A DNA stretch of 64,000 nucleotides, taken from Congeria kusceri. Its lineage: Eukaryota > Mollusca > Bivalvia > Myida > Dreissenidae. The position numbers and the translations under genes were made by a program. The notes under the pieces were generated by a model. That model was given only the letters and a program-made list of their open reading frames with translations. It made no database searches and was not told the origin of the DNA. This document shows positions 38,061-51,356 of the stretch, one piece after another. Every line of letters starts with the position of its first letter. Position 1 is the first letter of the stretch. The stretch covers positions 79,787,704-79,851,703 of the forward strand of contig CM051024.1 of assembly GCA_027627225.1 (NCBI GenBank). Reading direction: 5' to 3'.

Positions 38061-38459
38061 CTTGTAATTTTCTAATTTGTGAATACATGTGATTACACAA
38101 CAGTTCTTGAAAGCGGTAAACATTATGTTTATTTGCGTTTCATTTTGTATTTTGACAACAATTCGTTGAATAGTTTTCGACTTAATTATACCGGTCAGAT
38201 TCGCATGCTTTCCAATGCAATTTTATGTGCATTGTTTTGCTTTGTATTTGTATAAAATATTGGAAACAATTTGTAATGGATACAATAAACAATGTTTAGG
38301 TGTATAAAACTGTATGTTGTTGTAGTCAAATAGCCTAATTGCATTGTGTTCTTTGATCCTTCTATAACAATGTTGTTGTAAATACAGATTCGTCCTATTT
38401 GTGTGTTCCAAACACAATGATAATAACTTCTCAATTATGCTTAAAGAACCTAATCAGTA

Positions 38460-39500
38460 CCAATGATTGAATTTACGAAGTCGACATAAGCACATGATCT
38501 ATAAAAAATATACACCATTCCAGCGGGATATAATGTTCACATAATCATAAGTCATTAAAGCTGTAGCCTGGCATGCGGAACATCATTGTTTTAAATGATC
38601 ATTATTTAATTCGTCGGAATACCTGACTGGTTTCGTTTTGTAGTAACTGTCATCTAACCTGTAACTAAAATTAGTTTTGAAATCAGCTCACTGAACGAAT
38701 ATCACTTTTCATACGCACAAGATATAAACGAACATTATCGCTGACCGGGCATTACGAACTGTTGTTTTTTTTAAATAAATATCCAAACTAAACGCTTACC
38801 GATGGACAGAATTCTAGGGTTTATGGATTATATCTGGAAAAAGAATAAGTTTCATTGACTTTAATATATATCACACTGGTTTCGGTAACTGTCTCTTCGC
38901 CATCTCTTAAACCAACATCTGCCATTGGATGATGAGGTGTCTACACAACACGCATAAATGCATTGAATGCCATTTCATTTCCTTAAGATTCTAACATTTA
39001 TAACATTTGTAGATATTGTGTAATAGTTATGCGACGTTTGGACGTATAGTATGACAATAATAACATGTTTGTTCAGCTTAAATATGCTCCTATAAAAGAT
39101 AAATTTTACCATGTGAATATAAGGGATGCATTATTGTCTGAACATTGCAGTTTTTGACGCTTCGTCTGTGACCATATAGTGTAAGGTACAGTCACAAGAT
39201 ACATATAGAATTTGTAAATATTTATGAGAACATTCACATAAGTAACTATCGTGAAATTATTACAGTTTATAGTTAAAAGCGAACTATGTTTAATATTCTA
39301 AGTTCTATGATATTTGAGGGCAACCTTAAAATTCAGTAATTGTGGATTCTCATACTTAGGCAACGTAGCGTGTAAACAGCATATCATCCAAATAATTATT
39401 ATCTCGAAACAGTAACACCTTTTATTAAACATTGTGTTATAGCTTTGGACAAATTCTTGCTCAAAAATCGCGTACTAGTAAACAATTGAGTGACCTAAAT
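38460..39500 (+). repeat. Diverged older copy of the duplicated unit's 5' flank
   Basis: Matches 48930-49340 and then 49850-50060 in order; for example, 'catctaacctgtaactaaaa' against 'catctaacatgtaactaaaa', 'aacgaatatcac' in both, and 'tttgagggcaaccttaaaat' against 'tttgagggcaacattaaaat'. Identity is clearly lower than between B and C. Confidence 0.65.
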
Positions 39501-39779
39501 GTTTAGTATCGAACGTTCTGTTTTCGAAGTATAGACCATATCTAAAAGTTTGTTTAAGTGCTTATATGCTGGGTAAGGTACTCCTTTTTTCCGGTTAAGA
39601 ATCTTTTTAAGTATAGAACTAACCTTTTTTTTAAACAGATTTAACCTTGATATTAAATTATTAATTGAAAAGATTTTATATAAATTACATAGAGTAATTT
39701 ACAGGCCAAGAATCCTCAACAATACTAAGGTATGTGTTAACAGGATAAGCTTAATCTTACTAGTTTTATTGTTAACTAG

Positions 39780-40015
39780 TTTGTTTGTTTGTTTATTTTA
39801 TTAATTGTTTTCGCTGTTTTTAACAGCAGTTCAGTCATATCACGGCGGTCAGTTAACCTACTCACACTTTTCCTGGGCACGCTTAGCCAATCTAAGCGGT
39901 TTACCAGTAGTTATTGCACTTACCTATGCCAGTAACCGACAACTGCCTTACTTGAATCAGAGGTAGGGGAGAATGGCCGTAGAAATAATTTCAGGACCAA
40001 TCCCCACACAAGAGT
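39780..40015 (-). mobile_element. SINE, reversed, 3' part
   Basis: The reverse complement reads 'tgtggggattggtcctgaaa', 'tctcccctacctctgattca', 'ggcagttgtcggttactggc' and 'taactgaccgccgtgatatg'. This matches the conserved central domain and tail of the bivalve SINE represented at 5390. Confidence 0.75.
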
Positions 40016-41840
40016 GCATTATTAATATTGTAATGACTTAATACATTTTGAATTGAATTTATATGTCATATAATCGCAACAAATAATACATAGTGTTGTT
40101 ATATCAATTTTAAAATGACAATTTAATGGATAAGATAAAAGATTTAAGCCTGTTATCCTTAAGAATATTCGAGAAATCGGACCCAAAAGATTAATCTTTG
40201 AGGCTTAATGATAAAGCTATTACAACTGCCATCAAAGCGGTCCACGATATCGAATTTCTTTTGTAAGTTTAAAATGACAACTGCCTTGATTTATGTACCT
40301 AGATTTAAAATATGTCATGAAATTGTTTGATAAATAAACTCTTCTGAATCATGATTGAAATTAAAAATGAAAACCCTATTTTGGACGTTTGTTGCTTATT
40401 CTTACGATCCGAATATTTCTCAGATTGAGATATTAAGTAGTTTAAAAGCTTACTTATGTGCCTGCCATGACATTTCAATCCCAAAGTCAGAGAGGCACTC
40501 AACGCATGTCCCAATATGTAAGTGTTGTTACGAGTATCGTGAGTTCGACCAATTAATTTGACATTTCCCTGATGAAACATACTCGAAAGTGTCTTAACAA
40601 TCATCAAACAGTTGACACACAACAACAAAAAGACTGGAGTAAGAGAGATTACCGATCAAATGTTTATTAATACCCAAGAAATAAAAGAACGTTTATGTCA
40701 TATAGAATCTACATATTTTCCAATGCATATACACTTGTTATTTTAAGGAGACATAATGACAGTCTGAAACTACATATTCTTAGACTTCTAGTTAGAAGCA
40801 TATGACTAAATCAAACATAACTTTATATTTCTTATACGTCTAATTCGCGGTCGGGCTAATAGATCAAAACGCACCGACAAATACCTTAAATATTGTATAC
40901 AAATGTCTACATCTTGAAATGATATAATTTTCAGTAAAGCTCGGCGGTGACCTACATCGGAGAAAAAGTCGACAGCAGTGTGAAGAATGCAGAATGCGTT
41001 TCAAGCAAGCCAGTATAAGCGCGGTACTATTGTTCATCGAATAGGCCCTCATAACAATGTCTGTTATCATACCACTATGCTGATATCGGCCTAATACAAA
41101 GGTGCCTGATATATTTTGTATATCAGGTCAATAGCGTTTATATCAGTCAATGCTTGGAGGTCTAATTCTTCGGAATCAACTACAAAGTCAACAGTTTCAG
41201 TAAAAATATATCAGCTTCAACAAAACAAACAATTTGATACCAAGAACATATATAGTTTATTATTTTTAATCGTCATCAATCACAAAATTTTATTTTTTTA
41301 AATATTCACATAAACCCGCACATTGGTAGTGATATGAAGTCATCTATGGAACAATAAATCATCCATACAAATTTATTTCAATACATTCATAATAAATGCA
41401 CTAAAAGTCACTACACAGCATCAGTTTATGTTGAACCAAAAACGTTATTACCAAAAATTGAACACACTATAGTCAAATACTGTAAATATTGACACGATCT
41501 TGGAAATGTCAAATTCAATACACAACTCCTAACTAGCGTCTCCAAACAATTCGGCGTTGTTTGTTCTCCGAGAAAATTGATCGTTGCAATCCATTTCAGT
41601 TCGCATTTCCAGTATTTTATGAATGAGCATTCGTGTAATCTAAGTATTTGTAGTGAAAACAGTTCACTTATCATTACGAAATGTTAATAATAAGGTATTA
41701 TTCAGTCAACTTTTGTACTCCATAACTACATGTACTTAAACGTGTAAAAGTCGGCTCAGCAAAATCAGCGCCGCCCTTAGTTTTTAAATATATAAAAAAT
41801 CAGCTGGTTTGGTGATATTTTACGAAAAAATGTGGTATGA
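40016..41840. other. Spacer, no gene seen
   Basis: Only short frames. A short palindrome 'cctgatatattttgtatatcagg' lies at 41105-41127. Confidence 0.5.
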
Positions 41841-41841
41841 T

Positions 41842-41989
41842 AAATAGTAAAACAGGTTAATGTCTGGTCTTGTGTAATATATCAGGTTCGGCACGAATAA
41901 AATAACGGCTCGGCAAGCCTCGCCGTTATATTATTCTAAGCCTCACCTGATATATTACACACGACCAGACAGTAACCTGTTATTCTCTA
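41842..41989. repeat. Hairpin element, ~68 bp arms
   Basis: 'caggttaatgtctggtc' and 'gtgtaatatatcaggt' in the left arm are answered by 'acctgatatattacac' and 'gaccagacagtaacctg' in the right. Single arms of this family lie in intron 1 of B and C. Confidence 0.85.
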
Positions 41990-42213
41990 TATATCAGTTT
42001 TGTAGTACGGAAGCCCATTAGTGCCCATTTATTTCACTTGTTTTGAGTTATGCCTTATGTCTTCTATGCAATGCATTATATATTATATACAGATATCATA
42101 GGCAGGTGAGAGGTATAGACTTTTGCATGCAAAGACTGTTGCGACCTGGCGCTGCTTCATTGGAAAGCGGCTAAACCGTCTACCACTACACACATGCTTC
42201 TATTAATTAAACA

Positions 42214-44820
42214 AGAGTGCCATTGTCACAAAGATACGCCAGTCAAAGAAGCTTTTTTTGCGGTAAAGATTCACCGAATAAAGAGAAAGAAATCAAAAAC
42301 TCATAAGGTAAAGTCATGGTATCTGTGCACCTAATTCGTCTCCAAAGCCTCTCTGTGTGGTGAGTTAAGGTACAAAAACAATTGCATATATATACAAAAA
42401 TTTGTAATGAAGACGAAAACAAAAAATCCACCAAAACCGGACAAAGATATGCAACGGACAATGTGAAGGATTCACTTGTTATATTTTACTTTTGACCTTG
42501 AATTGTGACCTTGACCTTGGACATACGAACCTGGTTCTTGCGCGTGACACTCCGACTCACCATGCTTTTCTTGTATGCCAAGGTATTTGAACTAGATAAC
42601 TGTTGGCAACATGTCGAGCTGGTTGTCAAGATAGAAACTTGTATTGTAATTATTTTAAATTATTTTTTTACAAACAAATCTACTCCTTTGACCTCTAAGT
42701 GTGACCTTGACCTTTGAGCTTGGGACGACACAGATCTTGCGTGCAACACGTTTCTCCACACGGTGAACATTTGTTACAAGTTATTTTAAAATTCCCTGAT
42801 GAATGATGAATGAACAGTAAAAAAAAAGCCTTATTATTCCCATATGTGACATTGACCTCTAAGTGTGACCTTGACCTTTGAGCTAGGGACACATATTTGG
42901 CTTGAAACACGCATTCTCTACATGATAAACATTTGTGGCGAGTTAATTTAGGAATCCCCAAATGAATGATGAATTATCAGTCCGAACAAGCTGTATTATG
43001 CCCATATTTGACCTTTGACCTCTAAGTGTGACCTTGACCTTTGAGCACGGATACAGGTCTTGTGTACAACACGCCATCATCACATGCTAAACATTTGTGG
43101 CAAGATATTTTAAAATTGCCTGATGAATAGTGAAGTTACAGTCTGGATAAGCTGTAAGATGCCGATATTTGAAATTTGACCTCTAAGTGTGACCTTGACC
43201 TTTGAGCTAGGGACACGGGTCTTGCGTGCCGTCTTTAGATGCTGAACATTTGTGGTAAGTTATTTTGCAATTGCCTGATGAATGAGGAGGTTACAGTACG
43301 GACAAGATCGGAGGGACGCACGCACATACACCGAACGACCATTGTGACAACTAAGACGAGCTGACCGCAGGTTGGCTCGACAAAAACCATACATACTCGA
43401 CAAAGATATGCTCCAGACAAAGTGTTATGTATTGATTGCTTAAATTTGAATTGTGTCCCTGAATTGTGACCTTGACCTTGGACATGGGGACCTGGTTCTT
43501 GCGCGCGACATTTTTCGACTCACCATGCTTGTCACTTCTGCCAAAATACTTGAAAAACAATCCATACTGGACAAAGATATGCTCCAGACAAAGTGTCATG
43601 TATGGATTTCTTAGATTGGACATTTGACCTTGAGTTATGACCTTGACCTTGCACATAAAGACCTAGTTATTGTGCGCGACACTCCGACTCACCATGCTTG
43701 TCACTTATGCCAATCTATTTGAAAATCCATCCATGCTGGACAAAGATAAGTATTAAGTATTGATTTCTTATAATTGACTTTTGACCTTGAGTTGTGATCG
43801 TGACTTTTGACATAGGACCTGGTTCTAGCACATGGCACTGCACCTCACCATGCTTGTCACTCCTGCCAAGTTATTTGAAAATTCATCCATGCTGGACACA
43901 GACATGCTCCGGACAAAGTGTTACGTATTGATTTCATAAATGTGAACTTTGACCTTGAATTATGACTTTGACCTTTGACCTTTGACCTTGGGACCTGGTT
44001 CTTGCGCGCGACACATCGACTCACTATGCTTGTCTCTGCTGCCAAGTTATTTGAAAATCCTACCATGGTGGACAAAGATATGCTCCGGATGATGTGTTTA
44101 GGATTGATTTCTTTAATTTGAACTTGACCAATAATTTTGACCTTGACCTTGAACCTAGTGACCTGTTTTTTGTGCGCGACACTTCGCCTTACCATGACTG
44201 TCACTTCTGCCAAGTTATTTAAAAATCCATCCAGGCTGGACAAAGATATGCTCCGGACAAAGTGTTTAGGATTGATTTCTTAAATTTGACCTTTGATGTT
44301 GAATTGTGACCTTGACCTTGGACCTAGGGTCCTGCTTCTTGCGCGCGACACTCCGACTCACCATGCTTGTCACTTCTGCTAAGTCTTTTTAAAATTTATC
44401 TATGCTGGACAAAGATATCCTCCAAACAAATTTTATAGGATTGATTTTTTTTAATTTTACCTTTGACCTTTAATTGTGACACTGATCTTAGGTACCAGTT
44501 TCTTGTGCGCGACACTCCGCCTCATCATGCTTGTCACTTCTGCCAAGTTATTTGAAAATCTATCAATGCTTGACAAAGTTATGCTCCGGACAACGTGTGA
44601 AGTATTGATTTCTAAAACAATTAACTTTGACACTGAATTTTGACCTTGACCTTGGACCTAGGGACCTGGTTATTGCGCGCGACACTCAGTCTCACCATGC
44701 TTGTCACTTTGCCCAGTTATTTGAAAATCCATTCATGCAGGACAAAGATATGCTCCGGAGAAAGTTTTTTCCCGCCCATAACCCCACCAGGGGCGTTCCC
44801 ATAATACGTCCCGTTTAAAA
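42214..44820. repeat. Tandem array rich in TGACCTTGACCTT
   Basis: It begins 'acaagagtgccattgtcac' and ends 'ataatacgtcccgt', both typical edges of a bivalve repeat. Inside are about 12 units of roughly 160-185 bp in two sub-families. One (about 42670-43260) has 'ctctaagtgtgaccttgacc' and 'aacatttgtggcaag'. The other (about 43430-44770) has 'cttgcgcgcgacactccgac', 'tcaccatgcttgtcacttct' and 'gacaaagatatgctccggac'. Minus-strand open frames in it are repeat readings. Confidence 0.9.
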
Positions 44821-46105
44821 GTATCGGAGCCAGCTGTTGATGTTTGCATCAATACCATATACAGAGCTGCAACGATTCTATCGATGTATCGATGCATCGA
44901 TTGTAAATGACCCGATTCGATTGTCGATACTAAACCAACCAATTTCAAATCGATTCTCTTTCATTTAATAAAAAACAAATCTCAACCTACCTATTCTAAT
45001 TTTTGAGGGAATATAACCTGAAACAAACATTTCTTTTACGCCTGAGTGACCTCACATAATGACCCCAAATACATATGTGAAGTTTAAATTGAATATCTTT
45101 AATAGTTAGAGAGATATGGACTTGTTGCACGCAAACCTTAATCAGAGCATTTAAAGGACCAATATATATTTTCCTGCTTTTAAAATAACACCTTAAAGAT
45201 GCATTAACCCAGTTTCAAAAAAACAAACCTGATATTATGAAACCAATGGTTGAAACACAGTCTAACAGTACTTGTATAAAAATATAGTTGACATCAAAAT
45301 GTGATTAATATGCAAAACATTTAAACCCGATAGTGAATGTTCGTGCCATTTGTCGAAAACAACAATCTCAATTTTCGTAATCAAATGTGAAATGTTTGAC
45401 TTCAAGGAAAAAATAGGTTTTATTTTTCCCTCCTGTGACATATATGCTGTGCGATGATGTAGTCCATCATATATATTTACATTGTTACTGAATAAATGAA
45501 TAAAGAACGGAAAATAAATCAGTTGATACATTTTAAGTATAGAAATTTAAGAGCAATACATCAGGATTTGCAATAGAGTTATTTCAATTTAATACTGCAT
45601 ATAAGCATCACATGTCACCAAAAACTGCATAAATTAACAATATTTTTATAATTACACTTATTTATGTATCTACAAAGTAATCTAGGGGTGTAATGATAAC
45701 ACGGATTAATATCGTGACTACGCGCTTTATTCTGCAGTGTTTAGCGAAATATACCGCCATATATTGCCCATATTAAAATGAGAAGTTTCATTTTATATAT
45801 CTCTTAAATAACCGTGCAAAATGCATTTATTGAACTTATTATCATTGTTTAAATACCAGTATAAACAAAATATTTGCATGATTTTAAATAACATATTTAT
45901 AAACTTTTCAAAACTAATCACATTATTTTTTATAATAATCAAATTCGCAATGACATGTGGATAATTAGATATCATTTTTCAGATAGTGTAATAAATGCTG
46001 TGGAAAAATGAGCTCCCTCTCATCTATTTACTTTTTCACTGAATTAGGCCGCTATTTTAATTTTTATTCTTTGGTTAATAATTTTTTTCAAAAAATGTAT
46101 ACTGG
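44821..46105. other. Spacer with faint repeat remnants
   Basis: 'gctgcaacgattctatcgat' with 'cgatgcatcgattg' (44867-44905) resembles the end of hAT-type elements. 'gaccccaaatacatatgtga' (about 45060) resembles another bivalve repeat. Neither is complete and no gene is seen. Confidence 0.4.
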
Positions 46106-46109
46106 CAGG

Positions 46110-46680
46110 TTAAACAAGAGCGGCATAAGTCCCTAGGTTGCTCACCTCAGGGGTTAATAAACTAAACTGTTCTGAGCAAGTTTAATGAAGACTCGGCTAA
46201 GATTGTGGCCTCTATATTGTTCACAAGCTTTTACTTCAATTTGGCCTGGTGACCTAGTTTTTGCCACCATGTGACTCATTTTCAAACTTCTCCTAGATAT
46301 CTCTGGGACATATGTTCTGGCCAAGTGTCATGCTCAAATCACTGGGCTATAAATGTAGCATCTAGGGTATTCACAAGCTTTTTCTTCAATTTGGCCTGGT
46401 GACCCACTTTTTACCCTATTTGACCTAGTTTCGGCCTAGATACCATGGCAATTCTTTTGAGCAAGTTTCAAGAAAACTGAACCAAAATTTTGACTAGTGT
46501 TAATAAGTTTTTTCTTTAATTTGACCTAGTGACCTAGCTTTTGTCCCTACATAACCCAGTTTCGAACTCGGCCGAGATATCATTGGGACAAATGTTCTGA
46601 GCAAGTTTCATGTTGAATGGGGGACAAATGTGGCCTCTAGAGCGTTAACAAGTTTTATAAAGTTTTCAATAAAGCCAAGG
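46110..46680 (-). repeat. Tandem repeat, ~120-140 bp units
   Basis: Four diverged units share 'aatttggcctggtgacctag' and 'gagatatcattgggacaaat'. The array opens with 'aacaagagcggcataagtcc' and 'ggttgctcacctca', the reverse of a conserved repeat end also seen near 16030-16080. Confidence 0.75.
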
Positions 46681-46689
46681 AAAACTGCA

Positions 46690-48015
46690 GAGTCCACTGT
46701 CACTTCCTGTCAGACACTATAACAATGCGTGAAATCATTAAACATATTTCAAATAAATTATGGATCATTTTAATTATGGTTTAATCTAGTAACGCCAGCT
46801 ATTGGTGTAGTTCACAGTGCAAGACATATATAGTCCCTTTTAAACACCTTAAAACAAATACGGTCTGTGTGTCCATGGAGATGAGTCGATTCCAGCAACA
46901 AAGCATAACGAACCAAGACGGAAGGGGTCCATCCGGTCTCTCCGGTAAATGCCAGAACCGACGCGAACCGGTGGTAGCATATGAAGTATCGAACAGCGCC
47001 GCTGCATGGTAGTAGTTTATGAACAGTTGTTTGATACAGTCGCCACGCTTGAGCTGTATATGTTATATATTTGCATAATGTGGTAAGTTATGCTCCAATG
47101 TTTCTCCTGTCTCTCTCGCATCATGTCCATATATAATTGTATGCTAAAAAATGCATCGGCGGAAATGACAGCTGCTCGATATCTGGATCTTCCAATGCGG
47201 AAAGTATGCCCTTCGCCACTTTTTTTGATTCCGGATGTAATTCCGTCCAAATATACTAAACAACGTAAAAAAGATAAATCTTTAAACAACAACATAAATG
47301 AACAATAAATAAAAAACACATGAAATTATGATGCTCTAATGAGACATATGCAAATAAAAAATGCAGATCGTATTTAATGTTCTTTATTTTCATTTCAGAA
47401 CCGATTGTACCCTCTGTATAAGTTGGAATGAAAAAACAACAACAACCATTTCTTCTTGTAATTGTTGTCATATTTATGATTGCGCCTTTCTTTGGTGGTA
47501 TCCAAAAAAAAACGAAGACCCAAAACCAAAGCTATATATAGAACCATATTATTTTGTGCATTCAGACAAAAACATGTCCATGTCGGTTAATACATATCTG
47601 TTTATTTAGCAATACAGGTAAATTATTCACACGTTATAACAGCATCTCAAAATCTTGATTATTGTTGAAGCAATCAGTTAGTTTCTTTAATAATATTGGA
47701 TATCACAGTCAGGTTTACAAAATAGCAATTCAACTTTTAAGGTGTAATGTAGCCACGTTTGTGTTATGTGTTATTTATAATGTAACCTGTGTCTCGTAGT
47801 CATTTTTTATCCGTGCAACACAGACTACAATAAACGAATAGTTAGGCAACCATTTGATATTGTTTTCAAGTATTTTAAATTATGTGGCTATTGTTATTAA
47901 TTTAGGGTCGATTTTGGTCGATTTGGGGGTTTCGTGCCGCCGCTGAAACAGGAAACAAGGGGCCAAGGGAGATTATAGATACAAAACAGTACCGCACATT
48001 AAAGGCTAGTAAAAT
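46690..48015. other. Spacer, no gene seen
   Basis: Short frames only; nothing recognised. Confidence 0.45.
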
Positions 48016-48022
48016 TCGATAA

Positions 48023-48238
48023 CTAATTCACCTGCGTTATGGGTGGTATGGAATGATTTCGCTGAACCTTCCTTTCCAGTTCATCACCCATTATTTCCAC
48101 CAGGTATTTAAGGCAAGCCCTGGACAAACAATACCGCTGAATAATCTGTTCATCCGACAGATGCTCAAGTGAGGTTCTAGGTCGGAAAACCCGCTCTCGT
48201 CTTCGCAAATCGCCGAACAAAACAATCGCAGCGGCCAT
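48023..48238 (-). pseudogene. HARBI1/Harbinger-type transposase N-terminal exon
   Basis: From ATG 48238 it reads MAAAIVLFGDLRRRERVFRP, then LSDEQIIQRYCLSRACLKYL and QRNHSIPPITQ. This matches the opening of bivalve HARBI1-like nucleases. At ACGCAG|GTGAAT (about 48030) a donor-like site ends the coding similarity. No DDE nuclease domain follows within the window, so only the first exon survives or the rest is deleted. Upstream, 48386-48402 holds CTTTATGAAACGGGCC, whose reverse complement resembles Harbinger termini. Confidence 0.75.
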
Positions 48239-48402
48239 ACTTTGGAACGTTACGACAGCCTTGGTCCATTCGTAAATTTTACGTTAAAACTTACGATTTC
48301 GTAGCAGGTGGTTGCGTAAGAATTTTTTAATGAAACGCTCTTATTTTGTTACGAACGTCATACTTAAGAAAACCGTTCGTACAAACTTTATGAAACGGGC
48401 CC

Positions 48403-49644
48403 GTTGTGTTCTAACTTATTAACAAATATGATCGTATTGTAGTTATGGTAAGCGGTTAAAATCATGCATATTTGTATTTTTCGTTGTATTTTTACATTTG
48501 GTGTCATAGTAATCGAACATTTTCCAAGTCAGATCCACAAAGATATGTAGTCCAATGGAATTACAATTTATATTGTTAGCTTTGTTTGTGTCTGAAATAT
48601 TGAACCAATTTGGTAGTACGTATGCTTGGGATCAAATCAAATCAAATCGTTCAGGTGTATACAACAGCCTTTAAACAATTGTAAGCATGTGTTGTTGTTT
48701 TTTTAATTACAGTTCGGTTTAACTATTATCAAGGCCTGGCGAACATTGGAAAGCAACCAGTAATCTAAAACTCCGTGTGTTCTCTTAGTCTAATACCCAA
48801 ATCGTCTCGCGGTTTTCGTCTAAGAAAACAACATATGACATTACGACACTACATGAATCCCTCTAGATATTTGTTCCACAAACAACACTAATTACATCTG
48901 GAACATGGATAAAGCACTTAATAAGGAGCAAACATAGAATGCATTCCCGCAGTCAATATCAGCACATGGAATATAAATAAATGCACTCCATTCTCGGGAG
49001 ATATATCGTTCACATTAGTCTCTAAGACAGTAGTCCGTCGAAAGACCAGACTACATTTGTTTCGTATTTACTGGCATCTAACATGTAACTAAAATGTGCT
49101 TCCGAAATCAGCATCCTCAACGAATATCACATTTCATAAGCGCAACGTATAAACGAACTCTATTGCTGAACAGATATTATGAGGTTGTTTTTGTTTTAAA
49201 AATATCCAAAATAAAAGCTAACCGATTGGCAGAAGACTAGGATTTATGGATTATATCTTGAAAAGGGGTAAGTTTCTTGACTTTATTATTTACCACATTG
49301 GTTTTGATAACATACTAATCGTCGATCCTTAAACCGACGAACATAGTCCATATCTTGATAAAATGTCTTCACCACAAAACAAACAAATGCATTGCCTTCT
49401 GTTATTTTCAAGTGTATGACCTGTTTAAATATATATAGTAGCATGTTCAAGCAACGTTTTGATGTGAGGTATGAACTATTGTGTTTATTTAGCGTAAATA
49501 GAGCCCAGGCGTCTAAATGCATACATTGTGTAATCACTGCACTACAAACTGCACTCATTGTGTATTTTGCGTTTTGAATTGCGATAACTTTGGTTTGAAC
49601 GCCGCATATTTACAAACCAAATAGACTTACAAAGTAGAAGAACG
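48403..49644. other. Left flank of unit C
   Basis: No gene seen. 48930-49340 pairs with the older copy at 38460-38950. Unit B lacks this part, having a GC-rich repeat instead. Confidence 0.55.
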
Positions 49645-50466
49645 TCACACAAAAACAACAACGTGTACATCTTTAGTATTTTTAATTACATTACGACGAT
49701 ATATACAGTGTACATATACTTCGATTGTACACAGTAAATCTAAGCGTCCTATTATTCTGTAAAATGTGAGACACCATACTTCACACAACCGTTTTGTTAC
49801 AGTTTTGTGTCATTACAAAGCGATGAATATAAACAGACACGTATAGTTGTTTTACTTTTATTGAGATCATTTTCATAAATAATCATTTTGAACGTATAAT
49901 GTAAGTTTTCCACGTTATGGCATTTGAGGGCAACATTAAAATTCAAATGAATCAAAATGATTTCGATCCAACTCTTTTCACTTAGTAAATAGTACTAAAT
50001 GCGAGTCAAAAACACAACACTGTAAAACTCACCGGTGTGGGGCAGCTATGGCGATAAGCTTCTTATACAAATTTTTAGCCCACATAGTTTATGGCTTATC
50101 CAGTTTTAATTTCAATTGTTTTAAAATTTGCATTAACGATTGTAGGCATAGACAGGCATACAAATTACCCTTTTCAGAAGACATTAAAACTTAATATTTG
50201 ATACTTAGTTACTTAGTTACCCAAGTAATTAATTGAAGTTTAAGGTTTTAAAGGCACAATTGCCTTGAGTTCTATACTTGTGTATAATACTTGTAAAAGC
50301 AATTTGTTTGTTGAATACTGTCTCTTAAACCTGATCAAAACACACTACAATGAAACAATTGTTTGCATGTGTTTACAGTCTGAATACGGATCAGGTTGAT
50401 ATATCAAGTAGACGAGCATTTCAACGTTTTCAAATTTAATGTGGTAAATTTAGAACATGCATTTTG

Positions 50467-50740
50467 TTAAAGGGACAGAAAATCGGCTTCCTATTGCACA
50501 ATCAATTATATTGTTTGATAGAAAGACACGTTCAGTAAATAAATAAAAATTAAATAATACAAAATAAGTTGTTTAATAAAAACAAATTAGCGAAAAAGTC
50601 TGAAAAAATTAAAAGCCCAGGCGAGTATCGAACTCACGACTTAGGAGCCATACGAAGAAATGACAGTAGACCGAGACTGTGTACACTCTTTTCCCATTAT
50701 AAAGAAATTGCTTCCTCAAGGCCCCTTTTGGATGGTGGTT
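50467..50740 (-). mobile_element. TTAA MITE (copy 5), one end deleted
   Basis: Same insertion as copy 2 in unit B. It retains TTAAAGGGAC at the left and a fuller tRNA-like part (50617-50690) than copy 2, but the right terminus is lost in a deletion after 'ttttggat' at about 50733. Confidence 0.7.
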
Positions 50741-51356
50741 CGGTGAAACGCGATATATCTTAGTTGCATGCAAACATCTTCGAAACATAGCGGTAGTCTG
50801 CAGCACTTGGTTGCGCACTTGGTCAAAATCGAAACAATCCAGTTGGACTTTTTAAAGGAAGCATAGTTGGTCTTTATACCGTTTGCAGTTAAAGTGTCCT
50901 AACATTTGGCATACAGTTTGAGAACTGAGAACATATTACAGATTAAAACGATTATTTGTGTTGACAAGTGCAATTTTAACATTGGTTTAGCTTTCTCTTT
51001 GTAAAATCATTTGATCAAATAAACAAACTTGCGCTTATTAGTGTTTGATACTACAGAGTTTGCATGGTATGGAGAGACACACAATGTTTGAGTTTAATGA
51101 AGGATGGCTGCATCACACGAGATGAAGACATGTACTAGTGGCAGCAAATAAAGGGCGTAGTACTAGGGCACATTTTAAAGCAATTTTCCTCAATTAGTTG
51201 AACGTGTGTTGAAGCATGCCAAATCTGTGTTCTTTCTGAATGCAAATAAAAACAACAATACAGTACGGGACATTTTGCGGAAAGGAATTAATCTATCGAA
51301 TTCAGGTGGACAAGTCATCGGAGAAAACGTATGTCCTATGCAAGATCGTACATGTA

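Noticed and set aside
40305..40628. 107-codon minus-strand frame in the spacer
   Set aside because: No recognisable motif, no paralogue in the other units, and no splice or promoter context to support it.
43857..44243. 128-codon minus-strand frame
   Set aside because: Lies within the TGACCTT tandem array; the frame repeats with the unit and has no domain.
44860..45720. Possible hAT element between 'gctgcaacgattc' and 'ggggtgtaatgataac'
   Set aside because: The two ends are not inverted relative to each other, and no target duplication or transposase is visible.
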